Translations under genes and position numbers: made by a program
The notes under the pieces: model-generated
Database searches by the model: none
The model's input: the letters and a program-made list of their open reading frames with translations, nothing else
Told to the model about the DNA's origin: nothing
Shown: piece after piece, positions 22,801 to 35,554 of the stretch
Position numbering within the stretch: position 1 is the first letter of the stretch
Layout: each line of letters begins with the position of its first letter
Assembly: GCF_001039355.2 (NCBI RefSeq)
Contig: NW_019774681.1
Span: forward strand, 282,632-346,631
DNA length: 64,000 nucleotides
Direction: 5' to 3'
Source: Lingula anatina
Taxonomy: Eukaryota > Brachiopoda > Lingulata > Lingulida > Lingulidae

Positions 22801-25800
22801 TAATCAAAATATAGGCATCAACCTATTTAAACAGACTTTCAGAAGAAAACTTTATGTGACACTACATCTTCCACAGTGTCTGGCAAGTACAAGAAAAAAT
22901 TAGTCAAAGCATTTTCAGGAAAATTCTCAAGGGACCATTTCAAGAAAATGAATTTTTCTTCCTAATACTGTAACAACAGCACTAAACTACAAGAGTGAAT
23001 GCTGATTCTCCTTGAGGAACTGAGCCTAATCACTTTTTCTTGTCATAAATTAGAACATAAAGCTTTCCTTTTTCTTTGTAATATTATGAAAATTCGGACC
23101 CATCTTTTATCAGTATGTTTTCTTTTTTTTTCTTTTTTTTTTGCATCTCTTTATTTCTTTTTGTTTCAAGGATTTTTTTCTTTTTCTAGGTTAAGGTCAA
23201 AATGAGGCAACATCTACAGAAATAGAAATCAGTGTGATCTAGTACGTTAGCCAGCAGGTAGGCCTTTTGTTATTGGCACCTACCACTTACACTTTATTGT
23301 CTGGCCCAGCACTCTGGGAAATTACATATAGCTTTAGAGATTCACTGGGAGGCTGTGCAAACTAGCAAAATCACGGAAACCATTAGACTAATTGTGCAGG
23401 TTACACAGCAACAGGCACTTCTAACTGGATTTTCCTTGCTATTGTAATACAGAAAGGGGAAAAAAGGGCACAGTTTGTCTGCAAAACCAAGATCAAGGCA
23501 ACCAATCAATTAGAAATCCAAGACAATATGTTATGTGTATTGATCTTCTTGGTGTACAGTGTTGTTTAAGATAATCTCATCATCATGAACTTATCAGTAT
23601 TCTGCGTTCTTCACATTTTGTTCTTTTTTTCTTTTTTTTTTTTTGCAGTGACACCGAATAGGGACATTTCCATTACATTATCACAGCAAATTAAGATCAA
23701 CCTAAAGAAGCAATTTCTTATCAATAAACAAAAGGTCATCCGCCCCTTTGATATTTTTTTCTTGCCGTTACTTAAGGCACGGCGTACATGATTGTGTTCT
23801 CATCTAAGCACAAAGTGGATGAGGTTATGAAATCAAATCATCATTAAATAGCAATCAGAGTCCAAGTGTGAAATCTCAAACAAGGTGACATTGAACTTCA
23901 TCAGCAGAAATTCCAACCAATCAGAGTAATTCCTGGGCCTCGTAAGTGACTTCGAAAAAAAGGAAAATCAAGGCCAATAAAACCTGACAACAAATGAGAA
24001 AGGTAATTCAGCAACTGTCTTCCTGGAAGTAGGGTTTAGGCTGCGTAGTAGCGTCAAGTGGATGTAAATGACAGATGATCTTTGGTCCAACCTTATAAAA
24101 GGAAGGACAGTTCTGCTGTTAATTCAAAAGACACACAATGAGTAACAACAGCACAGAGGGTGTAGGACAAAAAGAATACACACTGTTATGGCAGATTTAC
24201 CTTGCCGCAGAACTGCTAATTGCCGTGGTGGCAATTTTTGGCAACTCTCTGGTGATCTATGTAGTTTTGAAAAACAGACGTTTGAGAACTGTCACTAACT
24301 ATTTCATTACAAATCTAGCCCTGGCAGACTTGCTAGTAGGACTAATCGGGATTCCTTTTGCAATCCTGTCTGACAACAACCTCCCAAGAGACTTTTATGG
24401 CTGTCTGCTTGTTAATTCGATGCTCGTGGTTCTCACGCAAAGTTCCATCTTCAGCCTGCTCGCTATAGCCTTGGAAAGGTTTGCGGCCATCAAGAGCCCT
24501 TTCAAATACCAAGCTTTGTGGACTAAAAAGCTGGCCATGATCCTGAATGCGTTAACGTGGATATTTTCAATACTTATTGGACTAGTGCCAGTGTTTGGCT
24601 GGAACCTGGGCCAGCCAGATAAAGATGGTTGCAGATTCACAGAAGTGATCGACATGAAATACATGGTCTATTTCAACTTTTTCATTTGTGTGCTCATACC
24701 CCTTATTATAATGCTCCTAATCTATGGCTACATTTTTAACGTGGTTCGCAAGCAGAATCATCAGATAGCAGCTTTGGAGATCAAAGATAGCCCAGCCGAT
24801 CATACCCACAGAAGAGCCTTTAGGCGGGAACTGAAAGCAGCCAAGTCGCTGTCCGTAGTCATAGGATTATTTGCTCTCTCTTGGCTGCCTCTGCACATCC
24901 TCAACACCCTGACTCTCCTGTGCTCGGAGAACTGTAAATATCCCTATGAACTCCTCCTCGCGGCCATAATCTTAAGTCATGCAAATTCTGCTGTAAACCC
25001 ATTTATTTACGCCTATACCAACTCGCGACTCCACGGAGCTATAGCCCAAGTATTTGGATGTAAGCACACTGGCAATTATACTTCATCGGATGATATTCCT
25101 ACTGTCTCCAGAAGAAGTAATGCAGGGAATCACTTTAACACAATCAGGACGCTATGAAAGAGTCTTTCTCCTTACAATGCCAATTTGTGTATTCCAGTTT
25201 ATATACATATCAACAGTGCGGCACTTGAATTATTATGTCGTTCTATGTTAAAAGTGGCTGTAGTCAGGTGAACTGATCACTGTGTTGAAAAGATCTTATC
25301 TCAATTCCTAAGAGGTACTTTATTATATATGGTCACATGTGACTGAGTAGATATCATAAAAGAAAGATGCTTATTAAAAAAAACAACACTATTATGTGTT
25401 GATCATGCATTTCTTATTTCACATAAATATACATTTATCCATGGAAAGATTACAAAGAATTACTGTGATTGCTGAAATGCTTACTCAACATAAACTGATT
25501 GACGTAAAATATTTTTGTATTGAATGTATACTTATTGAATTGTATTGACATCTTTCACTACATTCCGCGATATTTAATGGATGTTATCTTTACTGTAAAT
25601 TATCTATTTTTCAACCATAATAAAATGCCTATAACAATATCTTTATCATCAGTTACTGTTTCAATGTTTTTTTCTCAATTTCCTGAAGTGGTCTTTAACA
25701 AAATCAGCAAAGCACTCTCACTGATTATATGTGCCAATACTGGAGCTAGTAATTCACAAGTATTCAGTATTTACAAAACAACAAGGAAAATTCCAGTTTC

Positions 25801-26840
25801 AGCCAGTAAATCTATACAACACAGACTTTTTCCTCTGATTAAATCATCGCTAGGACAAAATCAATTAGAAGTATTATCAATGTACAGCATAATTTGCGGA
25901 AAAGCCATTATGCTCTGGTGAGTGATCCCAGACATTATTGAATGATGTTTTTTTCTCATTTATCACAAACACAATGCAGTGTGTGTCCAATAGAGGCATT
26001 ACACAAGATCAAACATATTTGCTTTTATGTCTTGCCTAAAACCAATCAACAACTGAAAAAAAATCACTGGTTGCTTTTACATTTCTATCTAATGCAGGAA
26101 ACTAAACACAACATACATACTTCCTGGAAAGATCAAGCTGTCAGAATACGGTGGCCTTTTTAATTACTGTTTCATGTTTTCCTAGTGTAAACATAATCAT
26201 AGCTGAAACTGACAACAATGTTTTTCTGAATGACCTTTATTATAAGTTTCTATAAATTACTGGGTATGTGTTTTTTTTTCTATGTCTCTGAAAGATTTCA
26301 TTGATACAGTCACTTTATTACTATCAATTAATGAGGTTTCAGATAAATTTTACATGTCTGTTTGAGTAAAATGTTTACGTGTAAGGGGTGCTTTAAGCTT
26401 CACCATATACATATTAGAAAGACTGTAATATTCCACAAATATACTGAAAAACAAACACCCATTTGATGAAAAACTTAACTCCTACATTCTCAGTTTTTCG
26501 ATACAAAATGAGGTTTAGAATTTTATATAGCAAAAATAAATAATAAAGTAATAAAGGAAATAAAGTAAATAAAGGAAATTGTTGAAATTTGCATTTTAGT
26601 TCTTCGGTTTCTTTCTTTGTGTGATAGGCTCCTATTGATATCTTATTAAAAAGAAATAAATGTACATACCTGTGTTCCAACCTCCTTAGAGTTAAAGTTG
26701 GCGTGTGTCCATTGGTCAGCATGATATTTGCGCTGGAACTTGGTCAGTGTGCCTGCCCCTCTAATGGACACATCATTGGTGTGGAAAGTAGCATCTATGA
26801 CCAATTTCCCATCATAAACCAAGCAGGCATCATTGATGGC

Positions 26841-26903
<63 letters not shown>

Positions 26904-29900
26904 TTCTCTCAATTAAAAAAAAAAAAACAATTTGGTTTTATTACATAATCTTTAGAAAAAAGTGCACTTTTCTGATTCTTTTTAAATCTGTCATGACAAT
27001 CCATCCAAAAGATTTCAAAAACTGATGTATTTTGGGCATTTATTAAATATTTTATTAAAGCATTCAGTTATATTTACACCGAACACTTCTCACAGTTCTG
27101 AACTTTAAATAAACCTAATCACAATAAATTATTCAATAAATTAACTGGATGACATGCTTTATCCAATAAACAGAAAAGATATTTATCCAGTTTTAAGTCT
27201 ATAGACAGACAACAGGTGTGTTTGAAGAGAGGACGCTACGGCATAAATATGGCATGACTTTTTACATGTCCAAGTAAAGGGACACAGGCAACCCTTTTAA
27301 AATTAATGGTGGATTAAGAAATGAGGAAAGTCTGTATTAACCAAGTGCACTTCTACCAAGAATGCAAGGTCAGATTGTGCTCGCTAGCTTTTACAGTTAC
27401 CATTAACAGTATATTTTACCCGTTTGTTTGTTTTGTAACTGCAATCAGAAACTCAAATGCAGGTTCTACAATTACCTCGGAAAGCTTCATAATCCACTCT
27501 CTTTTTATAATAGCTGAAAAACACCTGCAACATCAGAAAGGGAAATTAATAAAGAGACATTAGTTCATCTCACTGATTTGTCAGCATGAAGGATGCTAAA
27601 AATTACCACAAAATAGTCCACAACCATCCGTCTTCATAAAAAGGTAAATCAACCGTACTTTCTGATGAAAATTGGAAATTAAGCTAAGCAATCACACATG
27701 CTATAGGGCCTTTTATTTCCCAGTCAACAGCGAGTCATGAATAATAGAGAGATAGTATTTCCCTCGCCTACTTACTTCAGCTGAAGACATTTTATATTGT
27801 TGTTAGAGAACTATTCTTAGAAAGATGTTTTCATCCTGTTTATCTTACCAAGGCCTGTTTTCAATAAGACTTTCTATCAATATGATCAAAAATACTAAAA
27901 TAGATGTGGAATTGGGTTTACTCTAATCTTTGATGTTTACCTATAGCTAGTATGCTAAAATTACTTCATTTGAACAAAAACATGTGGTCATATTCAGAAA
28001 AACAAAGGGATAGAAACCAAAAACAGGGGCGGATTCAGAGACATTATCTGACAGTCTTCCAAATTATCTTTGTTGATCCATTATTCATTTTTGACGGTCT
28101 TCCGACAGAAAATATTAGATACCCGTCAATGTAAACTTGAAAATCTGACTGTCTTCTGGAAGACCCAGAAGACGCCCTAAATCTGCCCCTGAAAAATGCC
28201 AATAAAACATCCCATCACTGCAGAGTATAATTACACACCCTTCATATATTTTATTTTTCTAAAACCCCTTAACCTCCTGGCAGATGAATTAACACCATTA
28301 TATGTCAATTTTGATGTCATGATTTTCTCGTTTACCAGAACAGTTATCACTACATGTTCCATTCTCATGGGATTATGTAGCTAGAATCAGAGAACAGCAT
28401 CTTGAAATTCTTAAAGGTGTACTTAAGATTTTATCAGCAAAAATGTGAAAGTTTGGTCTTAATCAATGGTTGTCTTAAGAAATAGATAGACTTTTAGAGA
28501 ATAGGTTTAATAAAAATCTAAAAAAGGTAATTTTTTTTACTTCATAGGTCTCTTCAAAAAAATCCTATGATTGGATCTCAAACAGTTGATAGGTTGTACT
28601 GGAAATCAAATATGATCCCTTTGCAAATTAGGAAAAAAGATTAAAAAGGTAATTGAAGCTTTGTGGGGGAATACCAAAGAGGCTGAGGACTTAGCTGTTA
28701 GGATGATGTATGCCATCATCATAGCAATTAAATGTTCACTGAAAATGATTTTTACAAGCTTCTTTATGTCATTCACAAAGATCAATATGCAATTTCATGA
28801 AAATATATTTTTGCAATTACCACACTTCACACTTAACCAAGAATCAATTACAGGCTTACAGTAATTGACTCAATCTTTTCAGTGGGATAATTGTAAATAT
28901 TACAGATACTGAATATTTTGAGTCATAAATTCTGAAAATTAGAACATTCCCATTATGTGGTAACAAGAAAATTGAAAAGTACACTACCCTGTGGTTCTAT
29001 TCCATACAGTAAAAGTACCACAAATGTTATATGAAGATAATTTTTTTATGATTCCAAACTTATGTATCTGTAAGCAGGATAGTTTTCTCTACTGAAAGGA
29101 TAAAGCCATCACCATATCTTTAAGTCCAAAAATGTTATGTCTTTATCTCAGACGTCAAGAAAATGATGAACACAAAAGACATGTATAAAAAAAAGTACTC
29201 AACATCATGATCTATGGTGAAAGCAATGTACAGTGTATATCCCTCCCATAGCTGGCTCAACAAGCACACTGAGATCTTTAATACATTCTTTAGCACCAAT
29301 TTACTTACATCACATTCAACTCTCAGTGGCTTTGTATGGGAGGTGAAAGAGGCAGAGATAACTTCACTGCCACCTTTCCCATCATTCCATTGGGCTAACA
29401 GGTACCCAGAATACACCTCAACCCCACTGGCCTTCAGGGCATCGTACACTGCGGTCGTCACATCAGGGTTATTGAAGCAGGTTGTCTGAAAATGTGGATA
29501 ATAAGTCTGATTGGCAAAGTAAACTAAACAACATAACCATGTCACTTTGTCACTACATTTCAATGTAGAGAGGCTGTTAGTGTAGTATAAAATTAAACTT
29601 AAATTTAATATCAATAGAAAATCATTTGAAAGATGAGTTAAATTAAAAATCAATATAACCATATAACACAGCAAATAAATAATATTAAATAAGTTTCAAT
29701 TATTATCTTAAATACAAGATTTCTGTAAAAAAAAAAAAAATCATTGCTTACAGGTCCCTCTAGTGGTGGCTCCACCAGTATAATCTTGTCACCAGGTATT
29801 CCCATTTTCATCAATGTCTGCACACAACAGAAGGCATCCAGACTGTTTCCATACACCAAGGCCTTGCCTGGAAATGTTTGAATGATATTTGAGTAAACAG

Positions 29901-31132
29901 TGGTCTGCAGGATCGCTTAAAAAGTGCAAAACTCTAAGAGTTACTTTTGAGTCTAACAACTCACTTTGATATAATGCGATTTAACACAATAAAAGCTTTT
30001 CATTCAAATCACTCATACAAATCAAGTTTATGTGTTTTTTAATAAGTTTTCTGCTAAACCAGCAGCAGGCTAAAGGGCTTACAAAAGTACTTTTAAACTT
30101 TTAAGTACTATCAGAAAGTTGTGATGAGCCAACTGTTAAATTTCATTCTTTTAAGAGTAAAAAATTCTTTTACCCCCCCCCCACATTGTCTGTGTCGGTT
30201 CACTATTGACCCCATGATAAACCTCAACACTAACCTCCCGTGACCATCAAGTTATTCTCCACCCAATAAAGTGCCATGGCAGCCTGGTACTCATCATTGA
30301 TGATAAACACATTGGACGGTGGTGTCCCCTGGTGCCACCTATCTGGACTATAGGGGGCCTCGCTGCTGGTCTGCAACTTGCTGATGTCTGCCCCGGTTGG
30401 TGCTGGGATCTGGTACTGGGTGCCTGTAGCCAGGATGAGGTGGTCATAGGGCACCATTGTGCTGTTGTTCACTATCACATTCTTCTTTTTCCTGATTTAA
30501 AATGAGTAAAAGAATGGATAAGCAGAACACATGGGACTCCCAAATCTCAACCTAGATAAACACTGCAGATCATAAACCATGAAGAAAGGCGTTTTTTTTT
30601 TTTTTTTTTTTTTGTGTTTTTTTTTTGTGTGTGTGTGCATGTGTGTGTGTCATTATGGTTGGATAAAAGGGAGAAAAAATATAAACCAAACCCAGCAGGG
30701 ACAGATCCAGAGATATTTTCTGACAGTCTTTCAAATTATCTTTGTTGATCCATCCTCCATTTCTGACTGTCTTCCAACAAATTCTGACTGTCTTTCGTAA
30801 AAGACACAAAAGATGTCTTCTGTTCGTCCCTGTCCAGCATTTGATTTTCTTTAGCAGAGTGTGAGTTACCTGTCAATGTTTGTCATCTTGCCATACACCA
30901 CGTTGACCCATGTTCTCAGGGACGACCTGGCATAGTCCTCCTGGTTGTAGCAGAAACTGGAACAGTCATGAAATATTAATTAATACATAGATAGATAGAA
31001 AAAGATATATATATCAATAATAAGCATTTTTGTAGACTACAACAAAGTGGGAATTTGAGTAGCAGTGGTCATCATGGTTACTAAAAAATGTGTTGTGTTA
31101 TTTCTTCATGTATCTTGAAATGAAAAAATGTA

Positions 31133-31204
<72 letters not shown>

Positions 31205-33341
31205 CGTGCTTGTGCTTTTGTGTCTGTGTAAAGTACCTGGATCCCAGAAGTTTGTCTTTGACTTGGTCTGGGGGCAGTTCACCTGGCAGACCACGCGGTG
31301 ACACCAGGGTGATGTTATTAAACCGGAGGTGAGGACTGAAATAATAAAAAATAGTGACAATAATAATATAATAATAATAATATTTATTTTGAGTTTAAAG
31401 TCCAAATTTCTTCAGTAGTCTTTTTATGATGCAATGTGCACAAATAAAAACATTAATTAAAGAAAAGAAAAAATTTATTAAAACGGAAAAATTGATTGAA
31501 ACTTACAAAGTACAAATTTAAAATGTTACTTTATCACTCACTTTAAAAGGTCATTTATAAAAAAATTCTTTTCATAATTGGTTTCAAAAGATATGTGTTG
31601 AGTTTCCTTTTAACATACAAATACCAAGCTTCATATTCAAAACAGCTTTTGCACATACCTTTTACAATTATAACTGGCTTAATCAAAACTAATAGCATTT
31701 ACTATAACATGCAGGTAGCCTTAAAATGCACTCACAATTATTTTTGTCTATAAACATTGTTAAATGTGAAATTTTCCAAGCTAGCAGAATAGTATATGCA
31801 TATGATAGTATATGATAATAAAGATTATTGCATTATTACCCTTGCCATAAACTACTGTACATATAATGTTTTATTGATGATGTTCAAATTCACACAGATT
31901 TCTTTTTAATTCCACTTATCTATGGATCCACGTACCAGAACACCAAAGTCTCCAAAAATGCCACCCCAGTATCCGAGGCTCCCACCACCACAATACGGGC
32001 ATTAATGACAACCTTCAGAAAAACAAAACAGAAAATGAATATGACATATGAGATCATTAAAAAAAACTTAAATAATAATCTTTAATGTCAGACTTTTAAC
32101 ATGATTACTTCATGATTACTATTATATCTTAACCACTCTGCAAGAATTAAATTGTTATTTGACAATATATACAAACATGCACACATTTTCTTGACACTTT
32201 TTATACATATTCTTGACATCCCTTGGGAATGGGGTTAAGAAGCCAACGTGATGTTTCTTTCTAATCGGTGTCAATCAATTAACTATTTTTAATGCATGCA
32301 ATGGCCAGTTCTTTCTGCTTCTAGCGCAAGCCCAATATTTAATTTGGGTTGACTATTGCAGAATAATCCTGAATCAAAGAAGGTCAAAACAATTGTATTA
32401 GTAGTTCACTGATTCACCACTTTTCAGTTCTTTCTGCTTCTAGCTCAAGCCCAATATTTCATTTGTGTTGACTATTGCAGAATAATCCTGAATCAAAGAA
32501 GGTCAAAACAATTGTATTAGTAGTTCACTGATTCACCACTTTTCACCTTTGGTTCCAGAGTAAGTTTTCTGTTAATGTGGCACAATGCATATGGCTCCTT
32601 CTCCTGCAGGATCCTCTCAGAGGGAGCATTCTCTCTCAGGTTCTCCACAGGGTAGATGATCTGTCTGCGAGCTCGCACAGGTACCAAGTCATTAATGGCT
32701 GTTATCAGGGAATGCTTCTCCACAATCTGAGAACAGGAAAGAATGGGTTTAGGTAAAATTATGGGGTATTCTAAAATCTCTAAATACTACCAATATACAA
32801 TTATTGTTATTGTTACCAGTAAGAGAAAAGATCACTGATTAACCTTATTAGGACCACTTTATAACTGAACAAAATGATTCTGAAATATTGCACCTCTATG
32901 TAATGATAACTGGGATAGAAATGCCATTATAAAGCAAAAAGGGAAGTAGTAACTATTATTAATATTAATTTGATATATAGGATAAATCTAGAGTAGTAGT
33001 CCAATTAGACATAAGAAATGTTGTTCAAATCATTTTTAAAATGTTACTTTTTGGCCTCCTACTATCTTTTCTTAAGTCAAAATAGACCAACAATTTTGGT
33101 TCGAGGTGAAATCGACCCATCACTTACCTGACGTGGGGTGTAAGATGGATAAATGGGATAATACAAACAGGTCTTATGGCCTTGCCTCAACACTTCCTAC
33201 AACCAACAAAAAATTTTAACAATTAAGCATTGAGTGAAATAACAGCAATAAAGAACAAAATGTCTTATCTAATATTGGAAATTGGGGTGGAAAGAACCCT
33301 GATAAAGTTAAGCTGCATTATAGATTATTATAGTAACTCTA

Positions 33342-33372
<31 letters not shown>

Positions 33373-35476
33373 CGTGCGTGCACGTGCATGCATGCGTGTG
33401 TGTGGATTCGCATGTCTTTTAAATTTTACTCCCATTCAGATCGGGTGACATGCATGTCATAATTAAAATAATATAAATTTATGACAAGTTAGCCTAGAAG
33501 AAGGTACTGTACCTTCAAGAAGTGTTTAGAATAGTGCTGGAATGCTGGATTCATTGCAAAGTGATGGATATGACCATGCTCATCTCTCTTGTGATGGTTA
33601 AAATACACAAAGTCCTCAATATTGTAGTGGGAGCGAATGTATTCTATGTCCTGAAAAATAGTATTAACAGGGGTTCTTAAAAATTTATCCACACATTTGT
33701 TGCAAATTATATACCATTATCTCATTTCCAATTAACATTAAAAGTTAATGCAAAAAAAAATTGCTTGGACACTTAAGTTTACCTCCAAGTTTAAAAACCA
33801 AATAAATGGCAAATTTACACATATATTAGTAAAGCATATCTGTGTGTCTCTCACCTCTTCGTTCCTGATGATGGCAATGCCGACAACTTGGCCACTGCAG
33901 TCAGCCACAAATGCTTGAATTGGTGTGCCATCCTACAAGACAGTGGTTATACAAATATAAGATGATAAATTAACAGTCTTGGAGCAGCTGATTTTCATTG
34001 CAGAGAGTGAGATTTCTGAAATTAAAAACTTTAAAATGATCACTGCAAATGCCTGCCTCTATCATTAATATACAGTTTACAAATTAAGTACCATATACTA
34101 TCCCTGGAGTCTCTTTCGCAAAACAACTAGTCTAAAATGGATAAAGACTAAGAATTTAAGCTAAAAAAGATGTTTCACATAGAATGTTAAGGCCACTAAG
34201 CTCATTTATGTCTCCTCCATCTCAGTGTACCACAAACTTTTATGGTCTCATTCATAGCAAGAAAGAAGGCAACAAGGAGTATTGATTGTTCGTGATTTGG
34301 CCAAACAAGGCCGCTTTTATTACATAACCCCTCAAACTGTCTTGATTTTACTACCAGAGGTGACAATTGCCCATTTAGGACTGTCAGCTACACAAGTGTT
34401 GGCAAAACACTTTTAGATCTGTATCTCAAAGTCCACGAAGCTAAGCCAAATCAAGCCAAATATTTTTTGTGAAACAAACCCCTGGCAGTGTACCATGTCC
34501 CACTTACATCATCTCTTCTGGCCTTGTTGAACTGCTTGAGGTCAGCCAGCAAGTTCTCATGAAGGTCTAGGGATGACACTAGCTTTTCAACTGCTTCATA
34601 ATCACTACTGCATGCAGGCCGGATCTCAAAATTCCTTTTCCAAAAACAGAAATATGTTTCTTCAGTAGAAAAAATAATCATCAGCTGTTTTTAAATAAGT
34701 AAGATGCTTTTTTTTCAATCTCTGACCCAGATAGAGTGTCTGTCCAGGCTATTGTGTCAATCAACAGGTAACATCACAGTTATTAATATTAATATTGACA
34801 CAAAGGTATTTTAAGGTATTTTAAAGGTATTTTATCTTTTGATATATATATGAAAGGATTGATGCCTGATCAGTATATGAAAACTGATTGTTTTTCAGAC
34901 ATAATTTATCAGTTAAATATGTTTACCTTATCAAACCAGCTCTATGAAATAGGTATAATTCCTGTGACAATGTACTTGGGCACCGTGGGGTGGCTCTCTA
35001 AAAACAATATAAAACAATAGCATCTAAGAAAAATAAAATCAAATTGGATTCTTACCCCATTTCTGTTATAGAAATGAGTGTTATAGAAAGCAACAGCTTT
35101 TTGGAATGAATTATTGACTTCATAGCAATAATCAGACAAGTATTTCACCATCCTTTCCAAAATGAATCTAATCCAAGAATAGAAGGGTACAAGTCGTATA
35201 AAAGAGGTTTCCATTTCAGCAGATTTTATTCTACTTTCAACCATTGTTTATAAGTGTTCTCCTTTTCCTGACTTCTTCCATTTGTATTATAATATCATAA
35301 TAACACAAATACATACCACCATCTTTTGTAACAGTGGAAATTCAGGCACTAGATGTGGAACTGTCATCACTGCAAAGTCCCTCTCTGGAAACAACTCAAA
35401 AGCTTTGGGCAGAAAATCTGTGGACCTACAGGAAAAATAAACATTTTTTTAGCATTTATTATTATTATTATCATGT

Positions 35477-35554
<78 letters not shown>

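Larger units (their letters stand above)
16828..26669 (-). other. CFAP61: CFAP61 intron 23 (9.8 kb), host of a nested gene and several repeats
   Basis: This intron carries a 237-bp inverted-repeat element near its distal end, a degenerate minisatellite at about 18.05-18.62 kb, a TG repeat near 21.05 kb, and on the opposite strand the adenosine-receptor-like gene with its TATA-like box and poly(A) signal. The other long stretches (18.6-20.4, 21.1-24.0 and 25.65-26.65 kb) are AT-rich with poly-T runs and no coding structure I can support. Confidence 0.85.

Noticed and set aside
25520-25921. 133-codon ORF after the receptor gene
   Set aside because: It overlaps the receptor's 3' UTR and poly(A) signal, and its AT-driven codon content is not protein-like.
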